Shown in pieces: positions 20,063 through 30,700 of a stretch of 64,000 nucleotides of DNA (its first letter is position 1; each line of letters opens with the position of its first letter). The stretch comes from Lunularia cruciata (taxonomy: Eukaryota > Streptophyta > Marchantiopsida > Lunulariales > Lunulariaceae). The notes below the pieces were generated by a model. It did no database searches, had not been told where the DNA came from, and saw only the letters and a list, made by a program, of their open reading frames with translations. The stretch is from the NCBI GenBank assembly GCA_948567375.1, contig OX419760.1, forward strand, positions 8,556,001 through 8,620,000, given 5' to 3'. A program made the position numbers and the translations under genes.

Positions 20063-22634
20063 ATGTCAAGCAATTTTCCTTCGCCGTTGAGGAGTCATCT
20101 TGCAGGTGATCGGGGAAAGGGAAATAGAGTTGGACTCGTGTTAGTGCATAAGGGAGAAGTCGAGGGAGAGAAATCGAGAGACCAAAAGAAAGCAAAAGAG
20201 ATGGGAGGAGGGAAGAAGAACTCCAAATTTGCAGTGAGAAATCATGCAATTTGGAGATTAGATATAGTAGCAAGGATCAAAGTCTTGAGCCGACTTCAGA
20301 TCACTTTTCTGGCATGGAACTGGAACGTAAGTTTTCCAGGATTCATGACAGAAATCATCGAGAGTAAATGTCTCAATGGTCCCGAGGAAGAAGAGAAAAG
20401 AGGAAATCCGGCTCGCTGGACAGAGTCGGATTGGAGACCTGTACTCGGGAAGGAGGCAGGCTCGGAGCAGGGAGCCACGTTCTTGGGGAAAGGAGAGATA
20501 GCCCAAGAAACGCAGGAGGTGAGAGATGCCTTCTCGTCGAAGAGGACGAAGAATGGGTATAAAGTTGAGAGCTATAAGGACCCAGTGAGGAGAGGAATTG
20601 TGAGTGCACTAATAGCCCTCCTGAAGCCGGAGAGAACTACCTATGTGATGAAACACCAAGCGGTGTTCTTTCACAAGTTATTTGCAGGAGAACCGATAAA
20701 TTGGGCAAGGTGCTTTCATGGAAGAACGAGGCAGATGGTGTGGAATCTGTGGGATAAGTCGCCTCCACACTACATCGTACCATTTGCAGCCCATTTTTAC
20801 CTCGGGTTAAATCTACTCAATGTGGCTGAGCGTAATCGAATGGTGTCTCATTTCCATCCTGATTTGAGAAGAGAAGTCAACGCGGAGGAGTAGCAATACA
20901 TTCTCCAAATCCGGAGCACAGATGATTACTACGCGAAGATAGGGAAGAACGTGGAGGTCGTTGAAAGTACCCCGACGAAGAAGAGAACTTGGCAAGCAGG
21001 AGCCGAAGAAAGCAAGAAACCTTGGAAGATGCAGAAAAATAACCTGAGGCGAGGAATGGTGGTGATTGAGTCGGAGGATGAAGAATCAGAAGGCGAAGCC
21101 AAGCTCAAGACGGAGGACTCGGACCGTGAGGAGGAACCTGAGCTGACATTGCAAAGTGGAGATACAAGCAGTGACAGTGAGGAAGGAGGAGAGATGACAT
21201 AGGCACCAGCGGCTGAAGAATACAAAGAAGAAATGCAAGCCGAGGTAGACACCGAAGACAATGCGGCGCTGGTAGACGAAGTACCAGTGTGCGAGGAGAA
21301 GAAGATCGCAGTACAGCGAGGAATTTGCTCGAGACGTAAGGCAAAGTGTGAAGCGGGACCGAGTAGAGTGAAGGAAGAGGTAGAAGGGAGCTCGGGCAGT
21401 GACGCATCGATTCCGATACGAAGACTCCAGAGAAGAAGGCGAGTATCGGGAGAACATGAAGAAGGAAGAGAGACCACTCCGCGGGAGGACAAAGGTATCA
21501 GTAATGGAGTAGATTACCTGCAGATGGTAGTATGCTTGCTGTTGGTGAAGATGGAGAAGAAGAAGAAGGAGATGCAGTCTACTTGTCCAGAGGTAAAAAC
21601 TGTGTTGCAGGTCTTATCAAGATTGGAAGAAGAAAACTCGGAGTTAAAGAAGAGTATAACCCGAGGAGAGGAAGAGAGAGAAGTACTGCGAGCAGAAGTA
21701 GTCAAGAGGAGTCAGGTAATCAAAGACCTGAAGAGAGAAGTGAGTTATCGAGAAGATCTTGCAAGGAAGAGTGACATCGCAAGGGAGAGACAGGTAGCGG
21801 AGCATGAAATCTTGAAGCAGCAGTTTGCTGATTCAAGAGTCAAACTCATCCATGCTATGGCGGGGTAGCATCGAAGGATCAAGAGCTTGATCGAGTGATG
21901 GAGAGTATGGAGGAGAAGAAGCAACTCTGGCAGCGAGAGTTGGCTGCGAGATATAGAGAAGAAGAGAGATTACGAGACTTACTTTGTAATCAGGAAGAGA
22001 AGGTTGCACAGAAGGAGAAAGAGAAGGAAGCGGTGAAGGCTGAATTCGAAGAAGAATTGGCGATGTACAGAGAAGAATGGCTTGCAGATCGGGAACAAGA
22101 AAGGAAGACAAGATTGGAGCCATTGTAGGAGATAGTCCTCAGGGTAAACGCGATGTTAAGTACAGAGGCCAGCGTTCAAATTGAAGAAGCGCGTTTGCAT
22201 GAGTTGAAGTTGTTGGTGCAGGAGACGAGGCGAAGACAAGTGAAAGATACAGATTTGAATGCCTTGTTGATTAAATTGAGAACTCGTGTAGATAGGAAGA
22301 TCTTAGAAGTAGAAGACAATATCGCGATTAGATTAACTTAGTGAGAATAGAGTTAGAAAAGCTTCGGCGGGATGTTAAAGCAAAACCCGAAGTAGATAAC
22401 ATCGGGATCCAAATGTCTTCGGAGTTGCCCTCAGAGACATTAGAGAAGAGTGGGTCAAAGGATGAGGAGTTAGATAGATTACCCACTAGTGCAATTTCAG
22501 ATCAGGAAAGAGAATTGCTAGATCTGGTAGAAGATGTAGGAGTTGTGAAACCCGAGGACAGAATAGTAGGAAGTAAAGTTACTTCGGGTTCGGGTTTGAA
22601 AGCCGAGGAAGAAGTAGACATCGGATCGGATTAG
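20063..22634 (+). pseudogene. LTR ORF of element B, 5' LTR copy (broken)
   Basis: Same protein as the better copy at 37823-40396. Lesions relative to it: TAG at 20891 (CAG to TAG), TAG at 21200 (TCG to TAG), a 1-bp deletion near 21864, TAG at about 22126 (CAG to TAG) and a 1-bp deletion near 22336. Where the 3' copy has its only stop, this copy keeps CAA (about 22239). The two LTR copies therefore complement each other and show that the ancestral LTR held one continuous ORF of about 857 codons. Domain description is under the 3' copy. Confidence 0.85.
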
Positions 22635-22750
22635 TAACCGATTTGAGATTTGAAGGGGCAGATATGAAAGGTTGCATTGTCATTTTGGATCTGTAGGTTA
22701 GAACAATTGTTGTAGAACGGTATAGTTGTTAGAACTGTCGATTTGATCAC

Positions 22751-22758
22751 TATTTAAG
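22751..22758 (+). promoter_or_regulatory. Second TATA-like box, downstream of the LTR ORF
   Basis: TATTTAAG in both LTRs (also 40513-40520). It lies about 117 bp after the LTR ORF and 670 bp before the LTR end, a usual place for the promoter of the genomic RNA. If this is the main promoter, the LTR ORF lies in U3 and is expressed from its own upstream box. Confidence 0.4.
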
Positions 22759-23434
22759 AGTGGCATTCGTAGGAAATTGTTGTTCAGTGCTCATTATTTC
22801 TGAGAATAGATAAAGCGAAGTGTTGTGAAGCAGTGCTCGTCGCTTGAGCTTGATTCCGAGTATCAACTTTGTAATTGTGTTTGTGAGTGTTTGGAGAAAT
22901 TCAAAGTGCAAGTCAGAGTGCTTGTTGGATGTTGGATTCCACAGCCTTGATCTTCATTCTATGTGTTTGATCCTGAGTGAAGTGCAATCGAAGCAATGCC
23001 TTGACAAATCTGAGAGGAACTGTAGTGTTGGTCGTATTCTGCATTTGGGAGTGTAGGGCGAAGTTGATGTGAAGCAATTTCAATCGAGGAAGTTGTGCCT
23101 TCAATGGAAGGGTGGAATACAATTCTGAGGCGAAGTCGTTTTGCAGTGAAGTGCCATTTTCGGGAGAGCCTGAATCATCACAATCAAGATTGTTTGGAAA
23201 GATTTGATGGAGTTGTGATTATGGAGTGTTAATTTGTGACAAGACTGCAAGTCAGTGCTTGTTACTCTCTTCTGGGTGTGGTTTCTACCTGAGAGACTAA
23301 AGAAGGACTCAAGAAGAACTGAAATTGTTACTTTGCTTCGTATTTGGACATTTTTGACTCGTATCTCTACGTGAACAAACTTTACTTACCCGATTACCGC
23401 AAAAGTGATATTTGCCGGGTTGTCACATGATTTT

Positions 23435-23453
23435 TGGCACCGCTGCCGGGGAT
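23435..23453 (+). other. Primer binding site (tRNA-Asp-like) of element B
   Basis: TGGCACCGCTGCCGGGGAT, 7 bp after the LTR. It differs at two positions from the plant tRNA-Asp site TGGCGCCGTTGCCGGGGAT, as used by Athila-type elements. Confidence 0.75.
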
Positions 23454-23515
23454 ACAAATCTCGGAAGTGGATGAATACAAAGCCAAATTGAACATTGGGT
23501 ATCAAGGCAATATGA

Positions 23516-25503
23516 ATGTCTGGATTGAAAGAACAACGGGAAGAGAGAGCTCGAAGACAAGCACTTCAGCATGAAGAAGACAAACGTCTGAACGTCCCAT
23601 CCATCGTTGACGAAACTGAGCAAGAGGCGTTGGAGTTTCAACTCCTTCATGAAGTGCAAGAAGCCCTGCAAGAACTTGATCACAAGAAACGCGAAGGCGG
23701 TTGGCAAGGCTACTTTGCATCTCCCTCTTCTTCCAAGAAGAAGAAAGAATCGAGTGGGCAAACATATGCATTGCGGCCCAGTACACCAACTTCCCCTAGA
23801 GCTGTAAAGGAAGTTGTTTCCTTGAAGACCTTTGTTCGAGAAAAGACAGCACACACACTTACTGAAGACGAGTGTCAACATCTTCTACGAACGATTCCTC
23901 GGTTGTCCCGAAGGAATTTGGAAGAACCTATTGAAGGTGTTGATCCTGAATCTTCCACTTGGGTTGAAGTCGACCCTCTCAGAGTAGAAATTGTTGAAGA
24001 AGACCTTACGTTGAATTTGACGAATTGGAATCCCTGGGCTGACAACACGGCGTCAATTCCAGCCAATTCTTCCGTTCCGTCAAGTTCTACATTACCTCAG
24101 CCAATCCCAGTGCATCAAACGATGACTTCGCTTCCTGTCACTCGACACGCCTATCAGAAGTATAAGGGGACGGAACAAGACGAAGACCCCGATGAATTCA
24201 TCGAAGAATTTGAAGTCATCTCCTTTGCTAACAAGGAGCATGACTCGGCGGATCGACTAAGAATTTTTCCAAGTCTGCTTCGCAAGAAAGCTCAGAGCTG
24301 GTACACTCATGTGACTCAGAAGGGGTTTGTACCATCGGACTGGGCAAACTTGAGAAACAACTTCCTGGGACGATTCCGGGAGGTTGACTATGATACAAGT
24401 GTCTTTGCGGCACTAAACGATTTGGACCGGGGCAAGAAGGAGAAGTTGAGAGACTACTCTGAGCGGTTCATGGCATTATTGAACCGAGTTTCCAAGCAAT
24501 CGGGGGTGGTGGGATACTCCGATGCCCAAGCCATTACCTGGTTCCTTGGGGGCCTGTCACCAGAGATATGAATCTTTGCCAGGGAGAGGAACGTAACTTC
24601 CCTCGATAAAGTACTCAAACATGTCGCTCGTTATGAAGCGGCACACTCTCACTCTGCTGGTAACCAGAGAAATCGGGAGAAGAAGGGCAAGAAGCCCAAA
24701 AGGAGAGCTTCACGTAGTACCTCCCCTTCTTCGGACGAATCCTCTACGTCTTCAAGCTCTTCTTCGGAATCCGAAGAAGAACCAAAGCCAAGACGAGTCA
24801 GAAGATGTGGAGGCAAGAAACCAGTGACTCCACCAGCCAAGAGTGTACATAAGGCGGATACGAAGCTGGATGCCCTCATCAAGGATTTTTTGGATTTCAA
24901 GATCCAGATGATTGGGGCTAAGGATCGAAGAAAGGCCCCAGCATTTGGACGATCTAATGTGTGGTGCACCGCATGTGGAAAATCCGGCCACTCCAACACA
25001 GAATGCAATACTCGTAATGCATTCTCGGTGCAGCAAATTGATTGGGTTCCGGGATGGAACCAAGATGATGACGAAGAGGCGGTGTATCAAACTCAGGAGG
25101 TACAGCCTCAACCGAGCACATCATATCAAGGTCCGAGGTTTGGACCCAGGGAGTATAACCCCAATGCTCCTGCACAAAGACCACCGATGAGCAACCAAAA
25201 TCACCCTCAGAATGTTGCGCCCGGAGCCTGTTATAATTGTGGCTCGATGGGACATTGGTCTCCAAATTGTCCCGAGCCAAGAAGGCAAATTGGGTACGTT
25301 CCCCTGTGTGGAAATTGTAAAGGATCGGGGCATACGGGCAACCAATGCCCTCACCCGCCGAACCCGAAGCCTCTTGTAAAATATGTACAGACCCCCGCTG
25401 AGCGTGCAGCACTTCAGCCAAAGGGGGATACAAATGTAAATTGTATAACTCTTGAGGAAGAAAGACCTCACGAAGGGAGTCCGGCCTCAGAAGGAGAATG
25501 GCC
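23516..25503 (+). pseudogene. Element B gag (5' part of gag-pol)
   Basis: Start chosen at the first ATG after the primer site (MSGLKEQREERARRQ). An N-terminal charged region is followed by a capsid domain (about residues 200-350; AQSWYTHVTQKGF, DWANLRNNFLGRF), a Ser/Glu-rich stretch and three CCHC knuckles near the end: CTACGKSGHSNTEC (about 24967), CYNCGSMGHWSPNC (about 25230) and CGNCKGSGHTGNQC (about 25309). Gag packages the RNA into virus-like particles in the cytoplasm. One stop (TGA at 24569, from CGA) interrupts it. The frame is split at 25503 by A2 and resumes at 33316, reading through WPDLEI once one copy of the GGCC duplication is discounted. Confidence 0.85.
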
Positions 25504-26182
25504 TGTAACACCCATTTGTGCATGTGTGTGGTATTGTGATATTTAGCTTGGTATAGCAAGTACTTAAGAGATATTATTTATATAGAGATAAAAGATGGTT
25601 CTATATTAGTCATGGTTAGCTAAAGTTAGTCATAGCTAAGATAGATGGGACCTTACTTTAGAGGAAGTAGAAAAGATGAGCACCACTATTTTGGATTTTA
25701 GTGTGTTGACTTGGTATTATTCCTAGGTGTTTGACTTTGGGGAAAGAGTTGAGAACTCTTGGGCCCGCAAGCCTTTTTGTTTTGGATTCTTCTTTAGTCC
25801 AAGGATAGCCCATGTGAAGGAATCCTTGCTTTAGTGGTTGGGTCAAGATAAGGGGAATATGCCCATGTGAATGGATATTCCTTTCTACTTTTTGACTTTA
25901 CTTGACTTTTCGTCTAGTAACTTGAGTTACTACGGTAATTAGTAACTTTGGTACGTAACTATTTCACAAGTATATAAACAAGGGGTGAGGAGGTACTCAT
26001 CATCCTTTCATTTGCAACTATCTCTTTCTCATTGAATTCTCTAGTGAGCAATGACTTGAGTCTTGGAGTGTTAGCCTTGGAGGAGTATGATGGAGTTGGG
26101 GTTCCTTGCCTTCTTAGTCCATGGTGCGCTACCATAATAGCCATCAGAGGTTCATCTTGAGTGAGAGAAAGGCCGGCTCACA
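25504..26182 (+). repeat. A2 5' LTR (679 bp)
   Basis: TGTAACACCC...CCGGCTCACA. TATA box TATATAAA at 25971-25978, about 205 bp before the LTR end. Both A2 LTRs share a small deletion (AAGATAAGGGGAATATG) relative to A1. Confidence 0.93.
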
Positions 26183-26186
26183 TTTT

Positions 26187-26205
26187 TGGTTCCGTTGCCG
26201 GGACC
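26187..26205 (+). other. A2 primer binding site
   Basis: TGGTTCCGTTGCCGGGACC, 4 bp after the LTR. It resembles the tRNA-Asp site (TGGCGCCGTTGCCGGGG) apart from positions 4-5 and the last bases. The same site in damaged form precedes the A0 and A3 LTRs on the minus strand. Confidence 0.65.
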
Positions 26206-26403
26206 TCTCTAGAAGGCAAGATAACGTTCCGTTATCTTCGCGTCCAATTCTACATTAGGCAGAAGGAGGCTATGAGAGCTCACTTGGAGAGAACATTAGG
26301 AGAGGAGAGGGCTGAACTTATGTTAGAGAACCAAGATCCATTTGTATACCCTGTAGTTCATTATGATGTCTTTGAGGTGATTTTGTACATCTTGTACACA
26401 TGA
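26206..26403 (+). pseudogene. A2 leader ORF 1 (possible first exon)
   Basis: Open from the primer site to a stop at 26401, including an ATG at 26272 (MRAHLERTLGEERAELMLEN, then QDPFVYPVVHYDVFEVILYI). A3 keeps the same reading (47429-47205), so it is unlikely to be chance. A GAG/GTGATT donor-like site lies at about 26378. It may be spliced to the zinc-knuckle ORF at 27057. No known domain. Not certain to be coding. Confidence 0.35.
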
Positions 26404-27056
26404 GAGGAATTGGAGAGATTGTGTGAGGTGGATTGCAGATTTTGGGGATTAAGGTGATTTTGGGCAAAATCTCAAGTTTGAGATCTGGACTTGAGATTTC
26501 TACACATGATAGCTTGGGTTATCTTTCAGTTAGCACACTTGAAATTATTGAGAGAGCTTCTATGCGCACTGGGCTAGAATTTTTGAAAGTTGATAGGGTA
26601 AACTGCTCCCGCAACTGCATGCTCTCTGGAAAATTGTACAGAGTCTGCCATTTCTTCCATTTTCGGTGAATTGTCCTGAAAATTTCCAAGAAAATTCAGT
26701 GCATTGTATCCTACCTGCTGCCACAAAAATTAGAGAGAGATCGTTTTTGCGCAGGGCGTTATGAGTTTTTGAAGTGAAGGGGGTGGTTTTCAGACCAAAT
26801 CTGAAATATGGGTGCTGAATAGAAAGGTGTCTAGGCCAAATGGCTCAATGAAAAGATCTGAAATTTTGCAGGGAGGGACGCCCTGGAGTTTTGATCAAAT
26901 GTGGAAAATTTCAGAGGACTGTGACATATTGGTTGGGAGATTTGAGTGACATTGTGAGGAAAGGTCAATTCTGCAGAGTGGAGATCTCATGTATGAGAAG
27001 TTTAAGATCAACAAAAAGCATGTTTGAGTGTTTAGATTCATCTTGGGGAACATGTA

Positions 27057-27534
27057 GGGTCATCAAGAGTGGAAATTGACATTATGCAAGGTTCCCCAAG
27101 GGTTTGAGGTGATTTTAGGGGTGGATTTGAGGAAAAGAGAGTTTACAATAGAATTTGAAGAGAGTGTTGAGAGGATCCAAAAACCTACACCACTACACCA
27201 CAGGGGAGGAAAGAGTGAGTCTAAATGCTTTCTATGTGGAGAGAAGGGACATAAGGCAAGTTCATGTCCATTGACCTTTGAGAGCAAGAGATTGAGGGAA
27301 AGGAGAGGCTTACTTGACTTGGGTTTGCATGTTGGACCTTCTTCACCAAGATTGGGAGGGAGAAGATCTAAGACCAAGGAGTTGTGTGAGGTTTGTGGAG
27401 TTGAAGGACTTCCAAAAGGACATGAGTGTAGTGGAGTAAAAGCACTTTTGGAAACTTTGGTGAAGGATCTTGGAGAGAGTCTTAGTACAGCTACAGAAAT
27501 ACTACCACCTTCATCAGCTAGTTCTCAAGATTAG
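27057..27534 (+). CDS. A2 leader ORF 2, small zinc-knuckle protein
   Basis: About 159 codons after a TAG near 27054 and with no ATG near its start, preceding gag. It holds a CCHC knuckle (CFLCGEKGHKASSCP, about 27232-27275), a basic stretch (RLRERRGLLDLGLHVG), a second Cys/His cluster (CEVCGVEGLPKGHEC) and an acidic/Ser-rich tail. Element A3 keeps most of it at 46545-46084, with the last knuckle Cys changed to Tyr. The knuckle implies nucleic-acid binding. The missing ATG and an AG at its upstream edge (both copies read AG/GGTCA) suggest splicing from leader ORF 1. Function unknown; it may be an accessory RNA-binding protein. Confidence 0.5.
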
Positions 27535-27768
27535 TGATGGAGATAATCTTTCAACTTATGGATAAACTATCCATGAGAGTTAGATTAATATGCACTCTAG
27601 GATTTGATGTTGCTATAGAAATCTTGGAGCAACCTAAACCTTTTGTGTTCCCTAGAGTGGATTATTCTCAGATGGTGTTAGTCATGTATATATCTATTAG
27701 TAACAGAGTGAGAGAAAAGAAAAGAGAAAAAAAAAATTGAGAGAAAAGAAAGATAGTGAGGGGTTAAG
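27535..27768 (+). other. Spacer between leader ORF 2 and gag of A2
   Basis: Contains a short open stretch (27534-27740) with EILEQPKPFVFPRVDYSQMV, which resembles ELMLENQDPFVYPVVHYDVF in leader ORF 1. A purine-rich AGAGAAAAGAAA run follows at 27711-27750. It could be a leader duplication. Confidence 0.4.
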
Positions 27769-30700
27769 ATGTGGAAACTTCCGGTTTTCTTTGGCAAGGA
27801 TAGAGAAGATGTGGAGGCCTTTGTGAGAGACTTCAAGAGAGCTTGCATAGGAAACAATGAGAGGAGGAAGAATGAGTGGGCCTCATTATTACCAGATTTC
27901 TTTGAGGATGCAGCACTTACATGGTATGAGTCAGAATACCAAAAGAGAGAGAGGAGAGAGGGGGAAGAGGAGTCTTGGGAGACTTTGACTTCAGCACTCA
28001 TTGAGAACTTTCTTCCTGATGAGCGTTATGAGAGATTGATGAGTGAGGTTACATTTCTCAAGCAAAGAGATGGAGAGAAAGTGAGGGTCTATATGGAAAG
28101 AGTGGAAAAGTTGGAGTCCAGATTTTGCATAGTGTTGAGGAAGGGTGGGGATGATGTGGAGACTACAATGATTGGCATAGGGGCCATGCTCACCAAGAAT
28201 TTTGTGAGAGGATTGAGACCACAAATTAGAAGCAAGGTGAGATATGAGAAACCTTCTTCCAAGGTTGAAGCTATCAAGATCGCAATTCGTATGGAGGAGA
28301 GTTTGGAAGGGGATGAGAGTGATTTGGTGGTGAAGGAGGTTGTGCATCCTCCTCAAGGTTACAAGTATGGTGGAACTTCTGATACTTTGGTGACAAGGGT
28401 TGCACCACAAGTAGTAGTTGCTCTAGTTCTTGCACCTCCACCAAAAGATCCACTCCAAACCATCACAGAATAACTTGCGGATCTCAAGATCAATGTGGTG
28501 CAACTATGGGAGAAGAGAGAGGTGGATCAGAATGTAGGGAGAGGGCCTAGGAGTTATGGAAACTATCCATATAGAGGAGGCCAACCAGCCAACAATTTCA
28601 ATGATAGAAATTGTTTTGGTTGTGGAGGAAGAGGCCATATCCAAAGGAATTGCCCAAATTCCACTTACCATGGAGGAAGGGGTTATGAGGGAGCCAATAG
28701 AGGGAAAGAGGGAGGTAGTGAAACCCAAGTGGCTCCTAATCCCAACAAAGGTAAGGGGATAGCATCCATAGATGTGGTTGAGAGCAAGTATGAGAAGGGA
28801 GAGTGCTCAAACTCCAAGGGTCTTAATTTGGAGCTTTTGGCACAAGAGAAGAAGAGAGCTCGTTTTGCAAAGGATGTTCACTCTTCTCAAGGATTTACTT
28901 CAAGCAAGGATACTCCTATGTCTACTAGGAGCACTCGCACCTCAACACCATCAACAACAAAGACTCCAAGGAAGAAGTTGGGGATGGAGGACTTCTTGAT
29001 CTCAAAGCAACAATGGAACTACAATGTGTTGGAGGATGTTGGTAGTCACAAGGCTAACATCACAGTGGGCCAATTAATTGCTTTGAACCCTACCTTGAGA
29101 AAGGAGCTTAGAGGTGGTTTGAGTTCTACAAGGAGCAAGAAGAAGAAGAAGGCAAAAGTTCCAGTATCAATGGGGGTGGTGGATGCCAAGCCAGCACCAT
29201 GGGAAGCTTGTGAATATGCCTCCAAGATTGGTGTGAGAGTGAATGGTCACAACATCAAGGATGCATTGGTTGATGGAGGATCAGCAGTGAATGCCATGTC
29301 AGAAAGGTTGATGAAGAAGTTGGGTATGATACCCTCAAGACCTTCAACATTTGTGGTGAGCATGGCAAACAAGCAACAAGTTTGACCAGTAGGGGTGATG
29401 GATAAGGTGGTAGTTTCAGTTATGGGAGTTCAAAATCTCATGACTTTCCAAGTCTTGAAGGATTCAAGCTATGACTTACTTCTTGGGAGGCCATGGTTGA
29501 GAGCAGCACGCACAACTGATCGATGCCACAAAGGGTACTTGAGGATTGGGCCATCAAACCATAGAGTCACTGTTCCTGTGACTAACACCACCAACACTTC
29601 ACATTCAGATACACCATCTTCTGATTATTGGGAATCAGATTCTGAAGAAGGAGCTTCAGGTGTGGACACAAGCATGGAAGAGGAGACTTCCACGGAGGAG
29701 GATGAATCTGAATCTGAATCAGATGTGTATCCTTTGTGTGCTATGGATTTTGCACCTAAGCCAGAGGTTTTGAAGGACCCAGATAAATCACCATTGACAC
29801 TTGAGGAGGTAGAGAGAAGGTTATCTACCCTCAAGTATGGCCCAAATGTTACCAAGGAGGAGAAGGTGAGATTTGAGGAGATTTTCCGCAAGTTCATCCA
29901 TGTGTTTGCTTTTAGTTACAAGGATTTGAAGGAAGTCACCTTGGAGGAGCACAAGATAGAGGTGGAGTCACATGCAAGACCAATCCGCCAAAAGCAACGT
30001 CGCATTAGCCCACCAATATCTTTGGTTGTGAAGGAGGAGATTGATAAGCTCAAGGAGGTTGGATTTATCTTTGAGGTGGAGAATTCAGAATGGGTGTCTC
30101 CAATTGTCATTGTGAAGAAAAAGAATGGCAAACTTTGGGTATGTGTGGATTACAAGAAGCTCAATGCTGTTACCAAGAAGGACTACTACCCATTGCCATT
30201 TATTGATGAAATCTTGGAGGAAGTTGCAGGTCATGAGAGGTACAGTTTTGGAGATGGTTATAGTGGATATAACCAAATCAAGATTGCACCAGAGCATCAA
30301 CAACTCACCACATTCACCACACCTTGGGGAACTTACGCTTTCAAGGTCATGCCTTTTGGGCTTTGCAATGCTCCAGCCACATTCCAACGGTTCATGAACA
30401 AGGTATTTGAACCTTTCATTGGGAAATTTGTGAGAGATTTCATTGATGACTTTTGTGTCTATGGGAGCAAGGAGGAGCACTTTGAGCACCTAATCAAAGT
30501 CTTGCAATGCTTGGATGAGGCAAATGCATCACTCAACCCAGAGAAGTGCATTTTTGGATGTGAAGAAGGTCTACTTTTGGGGCATATCATTTCCAAGGAT
30601 GGAATAGCAGTTGATCCTGAGAAGGTGAGGAAAATCTCAGACCTTCCATTCCCTTCAAGCTTGACAAAGTTACGCCAATTCTTGGGGATGGTTGGGTACT

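Larger units (their letters stand above)
19650..23427 (+). repeat. Element B 5' LTR (3778 bp)
   Basis: Begins TGTGGTGCCCACA (itself a small hairpin) and ends GGGTTGTCACA. By eye it differs from the 3' LTR by a few percent, about 5% in the first 390 bp and less in the coding part, mostly C/T and G/A changes. Contents in order: an upstream region with CCCGAAG/CTTCGGG palindromes, a TATA box, the LTR ORF, a second TATA-like box and a 670-bp tail. Confidence 0.92.

Noticed and set aside
20929-21492. 187-codon Ser-rich minus-strand ORF in the B LTR, and its twin at 38689-39252
   Set aside because: It mirrors the Glu/Lys/Arg-rich sense ORF (GAA/GAG codons read backwards give TTC/CTC and TCN). The sense frame has the domain structure and homologous relics elsewhere, so the antisense frame is a shadow.
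25658-25846. 62-codon minus-strand ORF conserved in every A-family LTR (also 19136-19324 and 32788-32976)
   Set aside because: Conserved only because the LTRs are near-identical copies; no protein-like features and it lies in the LTR promoter half.
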